Below are positions 25,812-35,441 of a stretch of 64,000 bases of DNA, piece by piece (within the stretch, counting starts at the first letter, position 1; every line of letters begins with the position of its first letter). A model generated the notes under the pieces. The model saw only the letters and a list, made by a program, of their open reading frames with translations. It was not told the DNA's origin and searched no databases. Origin of the DNA: Nitrospira sp. (lineage in GTDB: Bacteria > Nitrospirota > Nitrospiria > Nitrospirales > Nitrospiraceae); the NCBI GenBank assembly GCA_036984305.1, contig BQWY01000001.1, forward strand, positions 1,881,501-1,945,500. The letters run 5' to 3'. The translations under genes were made by a program, and so were the position numbers.

Positions 25812-25917
25812 GATGTCCTCGTCAGATCAGATGGCTGTTATTGGGTAGATGGTCAAGGCGGCCTGGGAACGACCGATCGTCGTTCCTCAGGCCCTCACGC
25901 AGAACCGTGCCGATGGA

Positions 25918-26898
25918 CTAGCTGCCGGACGCAGGGTCGAACGCGCCGGAGATCGGTGCGTCCGGCTCCGACGCATGTGCGGCGGGAGTAGGATTATCGT
26001 TCGTCATGTGGGAGGAGTCAGTGCGGAAGTCCGGAGCAATCGACGTCTGTGTCGACTGGATATTGGAGGTGGTCTCGACTGCTGCCTCAGCATCGGCGAG
26101 CGGAGGTGTCTCTACGACCGGTTCGGTCGTGTCGACCGCCATGACCTCGCTCGTGGGAATCTCCGCGATAGCCGGTTCCGCCGAGAAGGTTTCGGCCTGA
26201 TTCGCGTCTGTGTTGGGCATCGTTTCGACGACGGCGGTCGGCGGAGCCAGATGCGCAGCTCCAACCTTGATGAACTCCAAGTGCACGCGGCGATTGAGCT
26301 GTTGGCACTCGCTGCTGTCATCTCGACAGAGCGCGCCATCCTTCCCGAGGCTCACCACCTTCATCGACACGTCGGGGATGCCGAGACCGGCCAAAAAACC
26401 ACGGACGGCCTCGGCTCGTTTGAGCCCAAGTTGCTTGTTGTAGGTGCTGGATCCCCGATTATCCGTATATCCCTGGAGAATGACGCCCCAGTCGCTGTTG
26501 TCGTTCAGAAACGATGCGTGCGCCGTGAGATGGGCCTTGGCTTCCTCCGACAATCCGTTTCGGCCGAAGTCGAAGTACACGTCGGCGTGGCGACTGTCTC
26601 GGAGGTGAGTCGGCAAGGCAGGTGACAGCTGGGCCGGAGCAACCGGCTCGGCGGGGGTGGCGACGATGGTGGAGACCGGCGCGATGGTGGGAAGGCGGGT
26701 GACGGACGCGTCGGTGGGAGTGATCCGACTGTCATCCTGGGAAGACATCCACATCATCCCGAACGTAATGGCCAGAATGGTTGCGGCGGCGGCCACAATG
26801 GCCACCTCCTTACGATCTCGATCGGGTCCAACGATGGTTGGGCTGACGGATCCTGATTGACCGGGGGCGGCATACGACGTGTGCAGGGCTTTGCTCAT
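25918..26898 (-). CDS. OmpA-family protein of the sortase system (PdsO-like)
   Basis: 326 residues from the ATG at 26898, chosen because AAGGAGCC precedes it. One N-terminal helix (VAIVAAAATILAITFGMMW) anchors a Pro/Thr/Ala-rich linker. An OmpA C-terminal peptidoglycan-binding domain (about 120-235) has DVYFDFGRNGLSEEA, LQGYTDNRGS, NKQLGLKRAEAVRGFL and a Cys pair (LCRDDSSECQQLNRRVHLEF). The tail is acidic, Pro/Thr-rich and low-complexity. Its place beside sortase and target matches the OmpA-like partner of dedicated sortase systems. Confidence 0.85.
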   Translation of the reverse strand: MSKALHTSYAAPGQSGSVSPTIVGPDRDRKEVAIVAAAATILAITFGMMWMSSQDDSRITPTDASVTRLPTIAPVSTIVATPAEPVAPAQLSPALPTHLRDSRHADVYFDFGRNGLSEEAKAHLTAHASFLNDNSDWGVILQGYTDNRGSSTYNKQLGLKRAEAVRGFLAGLGIPDVSMKVVSLGKDGALCRDDSSECQQLNRRVHLEFIKVGAAHLAPPTAVVETMPNTDANQAETFSAEPAIAEIPTSEVMAVDTTEPVVETPPLADAEAAVETTSNIQSTQTSIAPDFRTDSSHMTNDNPTPAAHASEPDAPISGAFDPASGS

Positions 26899-27239
26899 GG
26901 CAGCGGCTCCTTTTCGAGTCAGCGTAGGGTTGAACTCTTGTGTGTGTCTCGTATCAATGGAGGGGTTCGGTCGCTCAATTCCTCCTTTCAATGGTTGCCG
27001 AACCGACGTCCTGAAGCTGTGCCTAGAGCAATGCAGGTGCCGCCGGCTGACGAGAAGAGCGCAAGAAAAAGAATCGATTGTTCAATCACTTCGGCGCGAC
27101 GTGGGGAACGGGTCCTTTGCGGGGCGCGGGTGTCGTTTGCGGGGATGCGGGGATAGCCCCGCACGGCGACCACGATGCAAGGGGCTCCCGGCGAACCGAG
27201 GACACGGTGTCGTGTGTTGCGGGGAAGATCGGCGTGATG

Positions 27240-30134
27240 TCAGCGCCGCGATGAGTTCTGATCCGAGGGAGGGCTGAGGAGTGTCGAGGGGTCGTGAGGA
27301 GGGATTTGGTGAACCTGTAGGAAGTGGCGGTGAATCAGTGCCACAACGGCCTTGAAGTGTCGATCGGGTAGGTTCTTGAAGCGCTTCCGGCAGGCCGCCA
27401 CCGCTTCGGATTCGGTGCGATGGCCGGCGATGACCGCGATCAGGTGATCTCTGTATTCCACGAGTTTCAATTCGACGGTTCGAAGCAACGAGGGGTCTTG
27501 CGCGAGCGAGGTCGCCGCAATCGTGACATCCCCCTGACTGTCCACGAGGGCCTGAAAGCACATGCCTTTCAGACGCTGCGTCACGGTACTGCGGTCCCAG
27601 CCGAGGGCCCGCGCCGTGCGCTGCATATCGAATCCGTGGCGACGGAGGCAGTCGAGCACGGCGGAATCACCGGAGATATCGACCAGCGCGCCGCTGCGTC
27701 GTCCGGCAGCCGGCTCCGCCGTGGTGACCGGATCGGGGAGCCGCAAGTCCCTGGCGTACAGGAGCGGCGTATCCGAAAGTGCCACGGCCTGCTCGATGGA
27801 TTGCGCCAACTCTCGGACGTTGTGCGGCCAGTGGTAGCCGCGCAGTGCCTCGAGTGCCTCAGGGGTGAACGATGCGGCCGTGCGATTCATGCGGGCAGCC
27901 GACTGTGCCAAGAACGAGTCGGCCAGGAACAGGAGGTCGTCGGGGCGATCTCGCAACGGCGGCAGGGCCACCACGATCCCCTTCAAGCGGGCATAGAGAT
28001 CCTCCCGAAACCACCCTTCGGCGATTCCTTTGAGCAGATCCTTATTCGTCGCGGCCACGATACGGACGTCGACGACGGTCGGTTTGGTCGCGCCCACTCG
28101 ATAGAAGCTCCTGTCTTGCAGCACCCGTAACAGCTTTGCCTGATGCTCGGGGCGGAGATCGCCGATTTCGTCCAAAAAGATCGTGCCTCGGGCGGCCAAT
28201 TCGAAGTAGCCGGGTCGATCCTGGGTGGCGCCGCTGAAGCTGCCCCGCACGTGTCCGAAGAGTTCACTTTCGAACAGCTCCGGAGAAATGGCCGCCATGT
28301 TGACGGCAACGAACGGTTGAGACCGACGCGGACTCAGCTGATGGACCGCACGCGCGAACAACTCCTTCCCCGTGCCGGACTCGCCGAGAATCAGGATTGG
28401 GAGCGCGGATTGGGCACCGCGTGCCAGGTCGCGAAAGGTGCGGAGGAGTCTGGTGTCGCGAGTCAGGATGCCGAGGCGCTCCGCCTCGGCCCGTACCGAC
28501 TCCAATTCGGCGTCCGGTAAGGCAGGGTGGACGAGTGCCACCGCACGAAGATTGGCCAATTCCTCTTCGAGGGCCGCCAACTGCCGCCGCGTGTCGTCCT
28601 CCCGTGTGCGTGCTTCATCCAACTCGCGCTGAAACTCAAGGGACACGTTGGAGGAATGCTCATCGCGATCGTGGGACGGCGCGTGCCGGGTACGGGCGGC
28701 GTCGAGGTCCTCTTCCAATTGTTCGACGATTGATTCCTGATACACCAACGCTTCGCGGACGGCCGCCAGTTCAGCCTGCACCCGCACGACATTGTGCTCC
28801 AGGCGGCGCACGCGGCGGCTAGCGTCCAGATGGTTCCACAGCACGGAGGCGAGCCCGGCGACCACGAGGCCTGCGGTCGGCATCAAGAGAGGGAGGACCA
28901 GTTCCGCGCGGACGAGCGCGGTCCACACAACGACACCGTACAGGGAGAGGGCCACGACAGCCCCGGCGAGACCGCGCCAATCCGGCCATTGAAGCAGTAG
29001 CCACGCGCTCAATGCCGCAAGGAACCACGTCATGATCGGGCTCCATGCAAATGCGGCTTGCGATGCCCAGCCGTGCGTGTAGAGGGCATGCAAAAGGACG
29101 ATCTGAGACTGAAGGCGGGGCGTGGATCCGGTATGGTCGACTCCCGTCGTGGTCGACGGCAGCAGCACGATCGTTCCGTCCGCCCACGAGCGGATCTGAT
29201 CCGACTGGTTCTGCTCCACGGCGGTCAGGACTTGGTGCAGCGGTATCGTACGAACGAACGACTCGGCGGGGGACAGCCCGGGAAGCAGCGCCCTCGTCTT
29301 GTGATCAATGGGAACCAGAAGTGAGGCGGCCGCAGATTCGCTGGAATCTCGACCGGCGATGTCGACCCGAAAGCCGGGCTCAATGCGCACGCGATGGGAA
29401 GGAAGTTGGTTTGCAATGAGGTACAGCGATAGGCCGAATGCGGGGATCAGCCGGTCGCGATTGTGAACGAAAAGCGGAACCCGACGCAGGTGGCCGTCCT
29501 GATCCGGTTGAACGATTTGATGGGAGACGGCGGCGGCGGAATCGGCGACACTCGATAGGATCGGGAGCAGCACCTCGGCGTCGACAGGAGTCATGGCATG
29601 GCTGGTTTCCTTCGAAAGCCAGCTGGGATGTGATGGACCCTGCTCGGGTAGTCCGGCGGTACGATCGACAGAATAGCCAGGCTCGTGCGCCAGAAGGGGA
29701 ATGGGAAGGACCACACGCTCGCTTTGCGCGATGGCCTCCGCGAGGAGCGCGTCGCTCGTCGCTCCCCCATGATCCGGACTCGAAGGGACCGTAATCGGTT
29801 CGTCCACACCGATGGCCGCAACGTCGGCTTGCGTCAGTGCCGAGATGGTGCGAGCCAGCGCGGCGTGATCCCATGGTATCGGGAGCGGCGCGCTACGCGG
29901 GACCGGCCCGTCCTCGACGAGAATGACCGGCACCTCTGCGTCCGATCGAGGTTGCGACGCCCAGAGATCGAAGGCCGCAAAGTCGGCATGCGTGATGACG
30001 TGGCCGCCGAGCGACCACAGCACCCAGGCTGAGATCGTGGCGGCGACTCCAATGAATGCCGCCAGCAGCAGCCGGTGCAGATGCGACGGGATCGACCGAT
30101 GTATGGAGGAAAGCGGCCTCAACCAATCGGGCAT
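27240..30134 (-). CDS. CHASE2-domain membrane sigma-54 activator
   Basis: 964 residues. After an N-terminal helix (about 22-45), a CHASE2 sensor domain occupies about 50-330. Two or three membrane helices (about 350-430) and a coiled coil (about 440-525) follow. The AAA+ sigma-54 interaction domain (about 540-780) has [15 protein letters not shown] and a GSFSGA loop in place of GAFTGA. The C-terminus has a Fis-type HTH region ([22 protein letters not shown]) and a further helical tail. There is no receiver or histidine kinase, so the signal passes directly from membrane sensor to activator. It lies next to the sortase system and probably regulates it. Confidence 0.88.
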   Translation of the reverse strand: MPDWLRPLSSIHRSIPSHLHRLLLAAFIGVAATISAWVLWSLGGHVITHADFAAFDLWASQPRSDAEVPVILVEDGPVPRSAPLPIPWDHAALARTISALTQADVAAIGVDEPITVPSSPDHGGATSDALLAEAIAQSERVVLPIPLLAHEPGYSVDRTAGLPEQGPSHPSWLSKETSHAMTPVDAEVLLPILSSVADSAAAVSHQIVQPDQDGHLRRVPLFVHNRDRLIPAFGLSLYLIANQLPSHRVRIEPGFRVDIAGRDSSESAAASLLVPIDHKTRALLPGLSPAESFVRTIPLHQVLTAVEQNQSDQIRSWADGTIVLLPSTTTGVDHTGSTPRLQSQIVLLHALYTHGWASQAAFAWSPIMTWFLAALSAWLLLQWPDWRGLAGAVVALSLYGVVVWTALVRAELVLPLLMPTAGLVVAGLASVLWNHLDASRRVRRLEHNVVRVQAELAAVREALVYQESIVEQLEEDLDAARTRHAPSHDRDEHSSNVSLEFQRELDEARTREDDTRRQLAALEEELANLRAVALVHPALPDAELESVRAEAERLGILTRDTRLLRTFRDLARGAQSALPILILGESGTGKELFARAVHQLSPRRSQPFVAVNMAAISPELFESELFGHVRGSFSGATQDRPGYFELAARGTIFLDEIGDLRPEHQAKLLRVLQDRSFYRVGATKPTVVDVRIVAATNKDLLKGIAEGWFREDLYARLKGIVVALPPLRDRPDDLLFLADSFLAQSAARMNRTAASFTPEALEALRGYHWPHNVRELAQSIEQAVALSDTPLLYARDLRLPDPVTTAEPAAGRRSGALVDISGDSAVLDCLRRHGFDMQRTARALGWDRSTVTQRLKGMCFQALVDSQGDVTIAATSLAQDPSLLRTVELKLVEYRDHLIAVIAGHRTESEAVAACRKRFKNLPDRHFKAVVALIHRHFLQVHQIPPHDPSTLLSPPSDQNSSRR

Positions 30135-30307
30135 GAACGCCTCATGATGTCAGTCGTCATCATACCCGGACAGGGTGGTGGCGTGCGAATCAGATCGACT
30201 ATTTTTTGCAGTTGCCTGGTCAGACGTTGTGCGGTGCGCACGAGCCGACCATGCACCCAGCAAAAGGATCGGCTGACCTCGTATGGGTCAACGCTGTCGG
30301 CAGGCGC

Positions 30308-31963
30308 CTAGGGCTGAGGGGCCGTGGCCGTCGCGCCTTCGGTCTCGGGTACGGTGTGAGGTGGCGTCCCTGCGGGGTTGGCGGCCAGGTCTTTAAGAAA
30401 CTGCTCGGCGTAAGCTTTAGGAAGGCCTTTCAAAATGTCGAGAGCTTTCCCTCGATCCTCTGGCACGCCGAGACCTAACGCATGGATCCTGGCCAGCGAC
30501 AACCTGGCTTGCGGCGCTCCATCGCCTGCTGCCAACTCAAAATAGCGTAGGATCCGTGGGTCGTGGGGTTCCAGATACGTCGGCAGGCCTTGCTCATACA
30601 AGGCTGCAAGGTAGCGTTCGCTGAGTTCATCCAGCGCCATGGCTTCGCGGATCAGGGTGGGAACCGCCTCGTCCACACGGAACGCCTGCAATAACGCGAT
30701 GCCGACCGTTTCGTCGGTTCCATTAGGGGTCAGTTCCGGAAATCCGAACCACAGATCGTTTCGATAGGCCTCGAACGCTTTGAAGGTTTTATTGGGGCTC
30801 TTCGCAGGGTTCGATTTGAGCGCGGTTTTCCTCAGGCGGGACAGGGCGTCGCGCGCCTCGGGCACGCCATGCTCACTGGCGGCCATCCACCATCGAATCG
30901 CCATCGGGAGGTCGCGGTCGACCCCGGCACCGGTCGAGTAGGCGGCGCCCAGGAAGTACTGCGCTTTTGGGTGTCCGGCCTCTGCGGCGGCTTGAAACTC
31001 GGGAACGGCGTCTTTTTTGCGCCCTGCCAGGCGAAGGACGAGGCCCAGATGATAGTGTGTCTCGATGGATTCCGGCGCAAGCGTCAGCGCGGTGCGATAG
31101 GATTCGATCGCGCCTCGCACGTCACCCAAACTATACAGCACGGCTGCGAGATTGTGATGAGCGGCGACCACTGTGTCGTCCATTGCGATGATTTCGGCTA
31201 GCTCTTTTTTGGCCTCCTTCCACCGTCGCTTCGCCATGAGGGCGGTTGCGATGTGCAGTCGCGTCGAGATGGAGTCGGGGCGCTCCTCCAAGACCAGACG
31301 ATATTCGTCGAGCGCTTCGTCCACTTCTCCCAGACCGAACAACGCTTGGCCAAGTGCCAACCGTTTGTCTGTCGCGTGCGGATCGAGCCGGAGCTCCCGT
31401 CGCAGTCGATCGACCGTGGCGAGATAATCTCCGTCGAAGAGCAAGGGAGAGGGGGGCGCCGGCGGTGGTTGTGCAGCCTCGGTTTGATCAGTGGGAGTCG
31501 GTGACGGTGTGGGTGCCGTCGAATCCCCCTGTGCCGACTGGGCCGACTCTTCAGGCTCCTTCTCTGAAGATTCTGCATCGAGCTGTAGCCTGCGGGCTGC
31601 CTCCGCGGCGGATTTGGGGGAATCATCGGTCTCGGTGGTCGAAGGAGCATCGCCCTGTTGAGGCTCGGTGTGAGCCGAATCCGTGCCGGAAGCCGTCGCT
31701 GAATCCTTCTCAGCTTCCGGTTCCTCGGTTCTTGCTTCGGGCGTGGATTCAACCGGTGCGGGCGGGTACATCTCTGCTTGTGTCGACGGTGCGCCTTCCG
31801 GTTTCTCGATCGGATGTTCCTGGATGTCGGATTCGGGAATCGCCGTGCCTTTCTCGATCGGGGGGAGTGTCGGCTCAAGCCCTTGCGTGTTCCCGTAGGT
31901 GGGAAATGCGAGCACGACAGACAACAACAGCGCGGCACTGGCCAGTCTCATATCCGTTCTCAT
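30308..31963 (-). CDS. secreted TPR/Sel1-repeat protein
   Basis: 551 residues. The signal peptide (LASAALLLSVVLAFPTYG) is followed by a long Pro/Glu/Ser/Thr-rich linker (about 30-185) and then TPR repeats (about 190-330, with ALGQALFGLGEVDEALDEYR as an example) and Sel1-type repeats (about 330-530, PKAQYFLGAAYSTGAGVDRD). It is a periplasmic scaffold for protein contacts; the client is unknown. It is separated from the CHASE2 gene by about 170 bases on the same strand and may be the first gene of that transcript. Confidence 0.8.
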   Translation of the reverse strand: MRTDMRLASAALLLSVVLAFPTYGNTQGLEPTLPPIEKGTAIPESDIQEHPIEKPEGAPSTQAEMYPPAPVESTPEARTEEPEAEKDSATASGTDSAHTEPQQGDAPSTTETDDSPKSAAEAARRLQLDAESSEKEPEESAQSAQGDSTAPTPSPTPTDQTEAAQPPPAPPSPLLFDGDYLATVDRLRRELRLDPHATDKRLALGQALFGLGEVDEALDEYRLVLEERPDSISTRLHIATALMAKRRWKEAKKELAEIIAMDDTVVAAHHNLAAVLYSLGDVRGAIESYRTALTLAPESIETHYHLGLVLRLAGRKKDAVPEFQAAAEAGHPKAQYFLGAAYSTGAGVDRDLPMAIRWWMAASEHGVPEARDALSRLRKTALKSNPAKSPNKTFKAFEAYRNDLWFGFPELTPNGTDETVGIALLQAFRVDEAVPTLIREAMALDELSERYLAALYEQGLPTYLEPHDPRILRYFELAAGDGAPQARLSLARIHALGLGVPEDRGKALDILKGLPKAYAEQFLKDLAANPAGTPPHTVPETEGATATAPQP

Positions 31964-32135
31964 GTAGCAGAAAGGGGGCGGGAAGGCGAGTCCCTTCTGC
32001 CTTTCCCAGCGTGTCCGTCCGAGGCCGGTCCGAGACCCTTGAACGGTCCCGTCTTTCCTTGTACCTTACGCCAGTGGAACCCTGTCAATTGACGCATAGT
32101 GGATACCCTGGAACGGGCTAACTAAGGAGGAGACC

Positions 32136-32771
32136 ATGGGACTGCGATTGGGCGATGAGGCCCCGAATTTTACCGCCGATACGACGGCCGGCAAGATTAA
32201 CTTTCACGAATGGCTCGGTAATTCGTGGGGAATTTTGTTCTCCCACCCAAAGGATTTCACGCCGGTCTGTACGACGGAACTTGGTTATATGGCGAGAATT
32301 TCCGATGAATTCAAAAAGCGAAACGTGAAGGTGCTCGCCGTCAGCGTGGACCCGTTGGACGCGCACACCGGGTGGGTCAAAGATATCAACGAAACACAGG
32401 GGTGCACAGTCAGCTATCCGTTGATCGCGGATCCGGAGAAGAAGGTCGCTGGGTTGTACGACATGATCCATCCCAACGCCATCGATAACATGACGGTGCG
32501 GTCGGTCTTCGTCATCGGTCCGGACAAGAAGGTCAAGCTCATGCTGACCTATCCTGCGTCATGCGGGAGGAATTTCGATGAGTTGCTGCGCGTGATCGAT
32601 TCGTTGCAGTTGACCGCAAATTACAAGGTGGCCACACCGGTCAACTGGAAGGATGGACAGGACTGCATCATCACCCCGGCGGTGAACGACGAAGAGGCCA
32701 AGAAAATCTTCCCCAAGGGGTTCAAGGCCGTGAAACCCTATCTTCGTTATACGCCGCAGCCCAATAAGTAA
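32136..32771 (+). CDS. 1-Cys peroxiredoxin (Prx6 subfamily)
   Basis: 211 residues. It has the peroxidatic Cys45 in FTPVCTTE, the partner Thr/Glu/Arg of the family and the long C-terminal extension (about 165-211, KATPVNWKDGQDCIITPAV) of Prx6-type enzymes. Such proteins reduce hydrogen peroxide and alkyl peroxides in the cytosol, and the resolving reductant is usually external. GGAGGAG precedes the ATG. It is monocistronic and followed by a strong hairpin terminator. Confidence 0.95.
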   Translation: MGLRLGDEAPNFTADTTAGKINFHEWLGNSWGILFSHPKDFTPVCTTELGYMARISDEFKKRNVKVLAVSVDPLDAHTGWVKDINETQGCTVSYPLIADPEKKVAGLYDMIHPNAIDNMTVRSVFVIGPDKKVKLMLTYPASCGRNFDELLRVIDSLQLTANYKVATPVNWKDGQDCIITPAVNDEEAKKIFPKGFKAVKPYLRYTPQPNK

Positions 32772-32797
32772 GTAAGAGAACCTGCCCTTCTCGCGCA

Positions 32798-32826
32798 TTG
32801 GGGCTGCCAAGAAGCGGCAGCCCCAA
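32798..32826 (+). terminator. intrinsic terminator after the peroxiredoxin gene
   Basis: TTGGGGCTGCC, a seven-base loop, then GGCAGCCCCAA forms an eleven-pair perfect stem 26 bases after the stop. The following T-run is weak (CTTCCCATTCC), so termination may be partial. Confidence 0.75.
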
Positions 32827-33116
32827 CTTCCCATTCCTTCGCGCCTGAGCGGGTCTCAATTCGACAAGCCGTGCCAGCACCGTAGCGAGCTTCTCCGCTG
32901 GCTTCACATGCCAAAACAGTAAGGAGCGCTGATCGTCTGGTATCGACTATGTCATGATGATTTCACCCGGCCAATGAAAGCGCTTGAATTGGGTGCTCAT
33001 TTGGCGCTCTATTACAGAGGGAAGGGGGATCGGCACTATTCGAGTGGGAGAATTGAGTGTACGGCTTCCTTGAAAACTGGCACATTCTGCTGCCTCCTAA
33101 AGAGGAATTGTGAGTT
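32827..33116. other. regulatory gap before the LuxR regulator
   Basis: Nearly 300 bases with no convincing gene. It probably carries the promoter of the following regulator. AGAGGA lies a short distance before its ATG. Confidence 0.45.
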
Positions 33117-33929
33117 ATGGTCCCTCCGATAGAAATTGACGATGGACAAAACGTCGGATTTTCACCGGGTCTCCTCCCGCTGAACGCTGAACATTCCTGT
33201 GTGGGAAGCCGGATGCCTGAAGTGAGCCTCCCAGCTCGGAAGCTCGTTGTCGCCTGCACCAACGTGTGGCAGCTAGCTGGTCTCAGAGCTGTCCTGTCAA
33301 GTTGGGCGCAGTTCGTCGTGGTGGCGGAGGCGACCACACCGCATGCGGCGATCGAGTGTATCAAGCGTTACGATCCTACCGTGCTCCTGGTGGATCTCGA
33401 AAGTTGGGGCAAGCAGACATTGTCTTTCCTGCAAGACGTGCGCGCGTTCAATCAGCACATTCACGTTGTCTTATTGAGTGACCTAGAGAATCCCGGCCTC
33501 ATGAAAGAGGCAATGGATCTCGATGTGGCAGCGGTGGTACTCAAGGTGCAACCGACGCATGTGCTGTTGAGGCAGCTCGAATTATTGGACAGCATTCCTG
33601 TAAAGAGCACCCAACAGAAGCAAAAGGCGCAGGGGACGGAACTCATCAAAGGCGCCTTGTCCGGCGAAGACAATGCGGTCAGGGCTCGCATTCAACGGCT
33701 CACCGACCGGGAGCGGGAGATCATTGACTACATTGGAAAGGGCCTCACGAACAAGGAAATCGCGATACGTCTGGACATTAGCTTTATCACCGTTCGTCAT
33801 CACCTCAGTCGCATCTTCAGTAAGCTAGGAACTGACAATCGTCAAAAACTTCTCCTCTTTGCCCACGCCAATCAACTCGTCCATCGCCAGACCCCACGGG
33901 ATGACGACGTGTCGTCTTTGCGCGGATAA
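33117..33929 (+). CDS. NarL/LuxR-type regulator with degenerate receiver
   Basis: 270 residues. A receiver-like domain (about 42-155) keeps the phosphorylation Asp position (VLLVDLES) and the Lys position (VVLKVQP), but the N-terminal acidic pair is replaced by CTN (VVACTNVW), so normal metal-dependent phosphorylation is doubtful. A linker precedes a LuxR HTH (about 198-255: LTDREREIIDYIGKGLTNKEIA, then VRHHLSRIFSKLG). The start may be the given ATG or a Met at about residue 33. It sits just before the polysaccharide locus and is a natural candidate regulator of it. Confidence 0.88.
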   Translation: MVPPIEIDDGQNVGFSPGLLPLNAEHSCVGSRMPEVSLPARKLVVACTNVWQLAGLRAVLSSWAQFVVVAEATTPHAAIECIKRYDPTVLLVDLESWGKQTLSFLQDVRAFNQHIHVVLLSDLENPGLMKEAMDLDVAAVVLKVQPTHVLLRQLELLDSIPVKSTQQKQKAQGTELIKGALSGEDNAVRARIQRLTDREREIIDYIGKGLTNKEIAIRLDISFITVRHHLSRIFSKLGTDNRQKLLLFAHANQLVHRQTPRDDDVSSLRG

Positions 33930-34823
33930 TCGCGCCCGGTTGAGTTTGATACCTGCACCTCATTTCGATGCATGGGTGCCTGTCATCCTTGCGCCAGCAG
34001 TCCCTCATTCGTTATCGCCACACCGCCGGTCGAGCTGCGATCACCCGCGACGTCTCGATGCGTTCAAGTCAAGTTGATACAGCAAAGGTCTAATGGATAG
34101 ATACATGCACCTACGGTAATAAACATTTATATCCGGAATACCAGCTCGATTCACACGACATGTAGGCTAATTGCTACATAATCGCCCTAGCGGACAGATG
34201 TGTCGCTTCGTCCCTTGATGCCATCATCCAATCGGTAGTACGTCCCTGGGGTACTCCCTTGGTCCCACAGGTTGTAGTCTAGGGATACCACGAGTTCGTA
34301 CCTGGCCGCAGTTGCGTGATAACCCGCCGACATGGTGATGATGCCGGGGATGATACAAATTCCCAACACCATCAAAATAATGCATGCGTGCAACGTTGTA
34401 GATGAGCGAGACAAGTCGGCGAATTCATGCTCGTTCTATTGTCGACGTGCGTCCCTCGAGGGGCCCACGGAGGCACTGGCAGGGAGCGCGTGCCGAGATG
34501 TCTAGGAAAACGAATTTAGTTCAATCTGTGGCTAAGCAAATCGCATGGCGACCAGAAATTCGAAATACCACCATTGCGAAGAACTCGTGTACGCGAATGC
34601 TACACACAAACAACCCCTGCGTTCTGTACGATAGCAATGACCTGCGCATTATCGTAGTGTAGCGCCGCCTCAGCGAACGGTTTTGGTCCAGAGTCTATGA
34701 ATGCTGTGGTGTTAGGACTGTAAGTCAGAGGGCGAAGCTACGTGCGACAGTCGAACTGAGGCCGGCCGCAAGAAGACCGATGTTGCTCGACACGTGCTGC
34801 ATCCTAATCTCTCCGGGCGTCCT
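33930..34823. other. about 890-base low-coding region upstream of the polysaccharide locus
   Basis: This is the longest gene-poor stretch in the window. Only short frames without good ribosome sites occur; one minus-strand frame is listed separately with low confidence. It is notably AT-rich at about 34080-34180. It most likely holds a long leader or promoter region for the locus that begins with a NusG-like antiterminator. Confidence 0.5.
34187..34414 (-). CDS. possible small membrane protein
   Basis: A 75-residue frame with one hydrophobic segment (ACIILMVLGICIIPGIITM) and a polar tail. It would start with TTG and has no clear ribosome site, so it could be a chance frame in a non-coding region. 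Confidence 0.3.
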   Translation of the reverse strand: MSRSSTTLHACIILMVLGICIIPGIITMSAGYHATAARYELVVSLDYNLWDQGSTPGTYYRLDDGIKGRSDTSVR

Positions 34824-35378
34824 ATGAGCACAGCGACGACAGCTCGCATGATCGTGAACAACGACACCGTGATCGATGCCAACCGAGCGCTCGCTTGGTT
34901 TGCAGTCCAAACCCGATCGAGACATGAAAAACTGGTTCGCAATCAACTAACGCAACATAACATCGAGCCGTTTCTCCCGTCCTTCACCCGCGTCAGCCAA
35001 TGGAAAGACCGCAAGAAAAAGATCGAGTTCCCATTGTTCCCAGGCTACTGCTTTGCTCGTTTTATTCCCCGTCAGCATCGGTACACCGTGTTGCAATGTC
35101 CCGGGGTCGTCCGCATTGTGGGATCGCCAGAAATGCCGGAAATCGTGCCTGATGTCGAAATCGAATCGCTACGCCTTGTACTGGAACAGTCGTATCCTCA
35201 TTGCGAACATCCGTTTCTCCGAGAGGGGATGGCGGTCGAGGTGATACGGGGCCCGTTGAAAGGGGCCAGAGGGCATTTGGTCCGGCATGCTCGCAATTGT
35301 CGATTGGTACTCAGCGTCACGCTTATCCAGCGTGCTGTCGCGGTCGAAATCAACGACTCCGACATCGCTCCTGCATAG
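34824..35378 (+). CDS. NusG-like (RfaH/UpxY-type) transcription antiterminator
   Basis: About 184 residues from ATG 34824; GTG 34794 is an alternative. The NGN domain (about 20-115) has WFAVQTRSRHEKLVRNQL, FPLFPGYCFARF and VLQCPGVVRIVG. A C-terminal KOW domain (about 125-175) has GMAVEVIRGPLKGARGHLV. This is the specialised NusG class found at the head of polysaccharide operons, where it lets RNA polymerase read long gene sets. It directly precedes the Wza-like genes, which supports that role here. Confidence 0.9.
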   Translation: MSTATTARMIVNNDTVIDANRALAWFAVQTRSRHEKLVRNQLTQHNIEPFLPSFTRVSQWKDRKKKIEFPLFPGYCFARFIPRQHRYTVLQCPGVVRIVGSPEMPEIVPDVEIESLRLVLEQSYPHCEHPFLREGMAVEVIRGPLKGARGHLVRHARNCRLVLSVTLIQRAVAVEINDSDIAPA

Positions 35379-35441
35379 TGGCCCTTCCGCCGACAACCCA
35401 ACAGACGCCTCTTCTCTACGAGGCGTGATCGTGAGATTGCC

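Noticed and set aside
33060-33100. A sigma-54 promoter reading TGGCACATTCTGCTGC upstream of the LuxR gene
   Set aside because: The spacing of GG and GC is one base too long for the -24/-12 rule and the -12 element is TG, not GC, so it is not a canonical site.
34402-34662. An 86-residue plus-strand frame
   Set aside because: No ribosome site, unusual composition and overlap with another doubtful frame; it looks non-coding.
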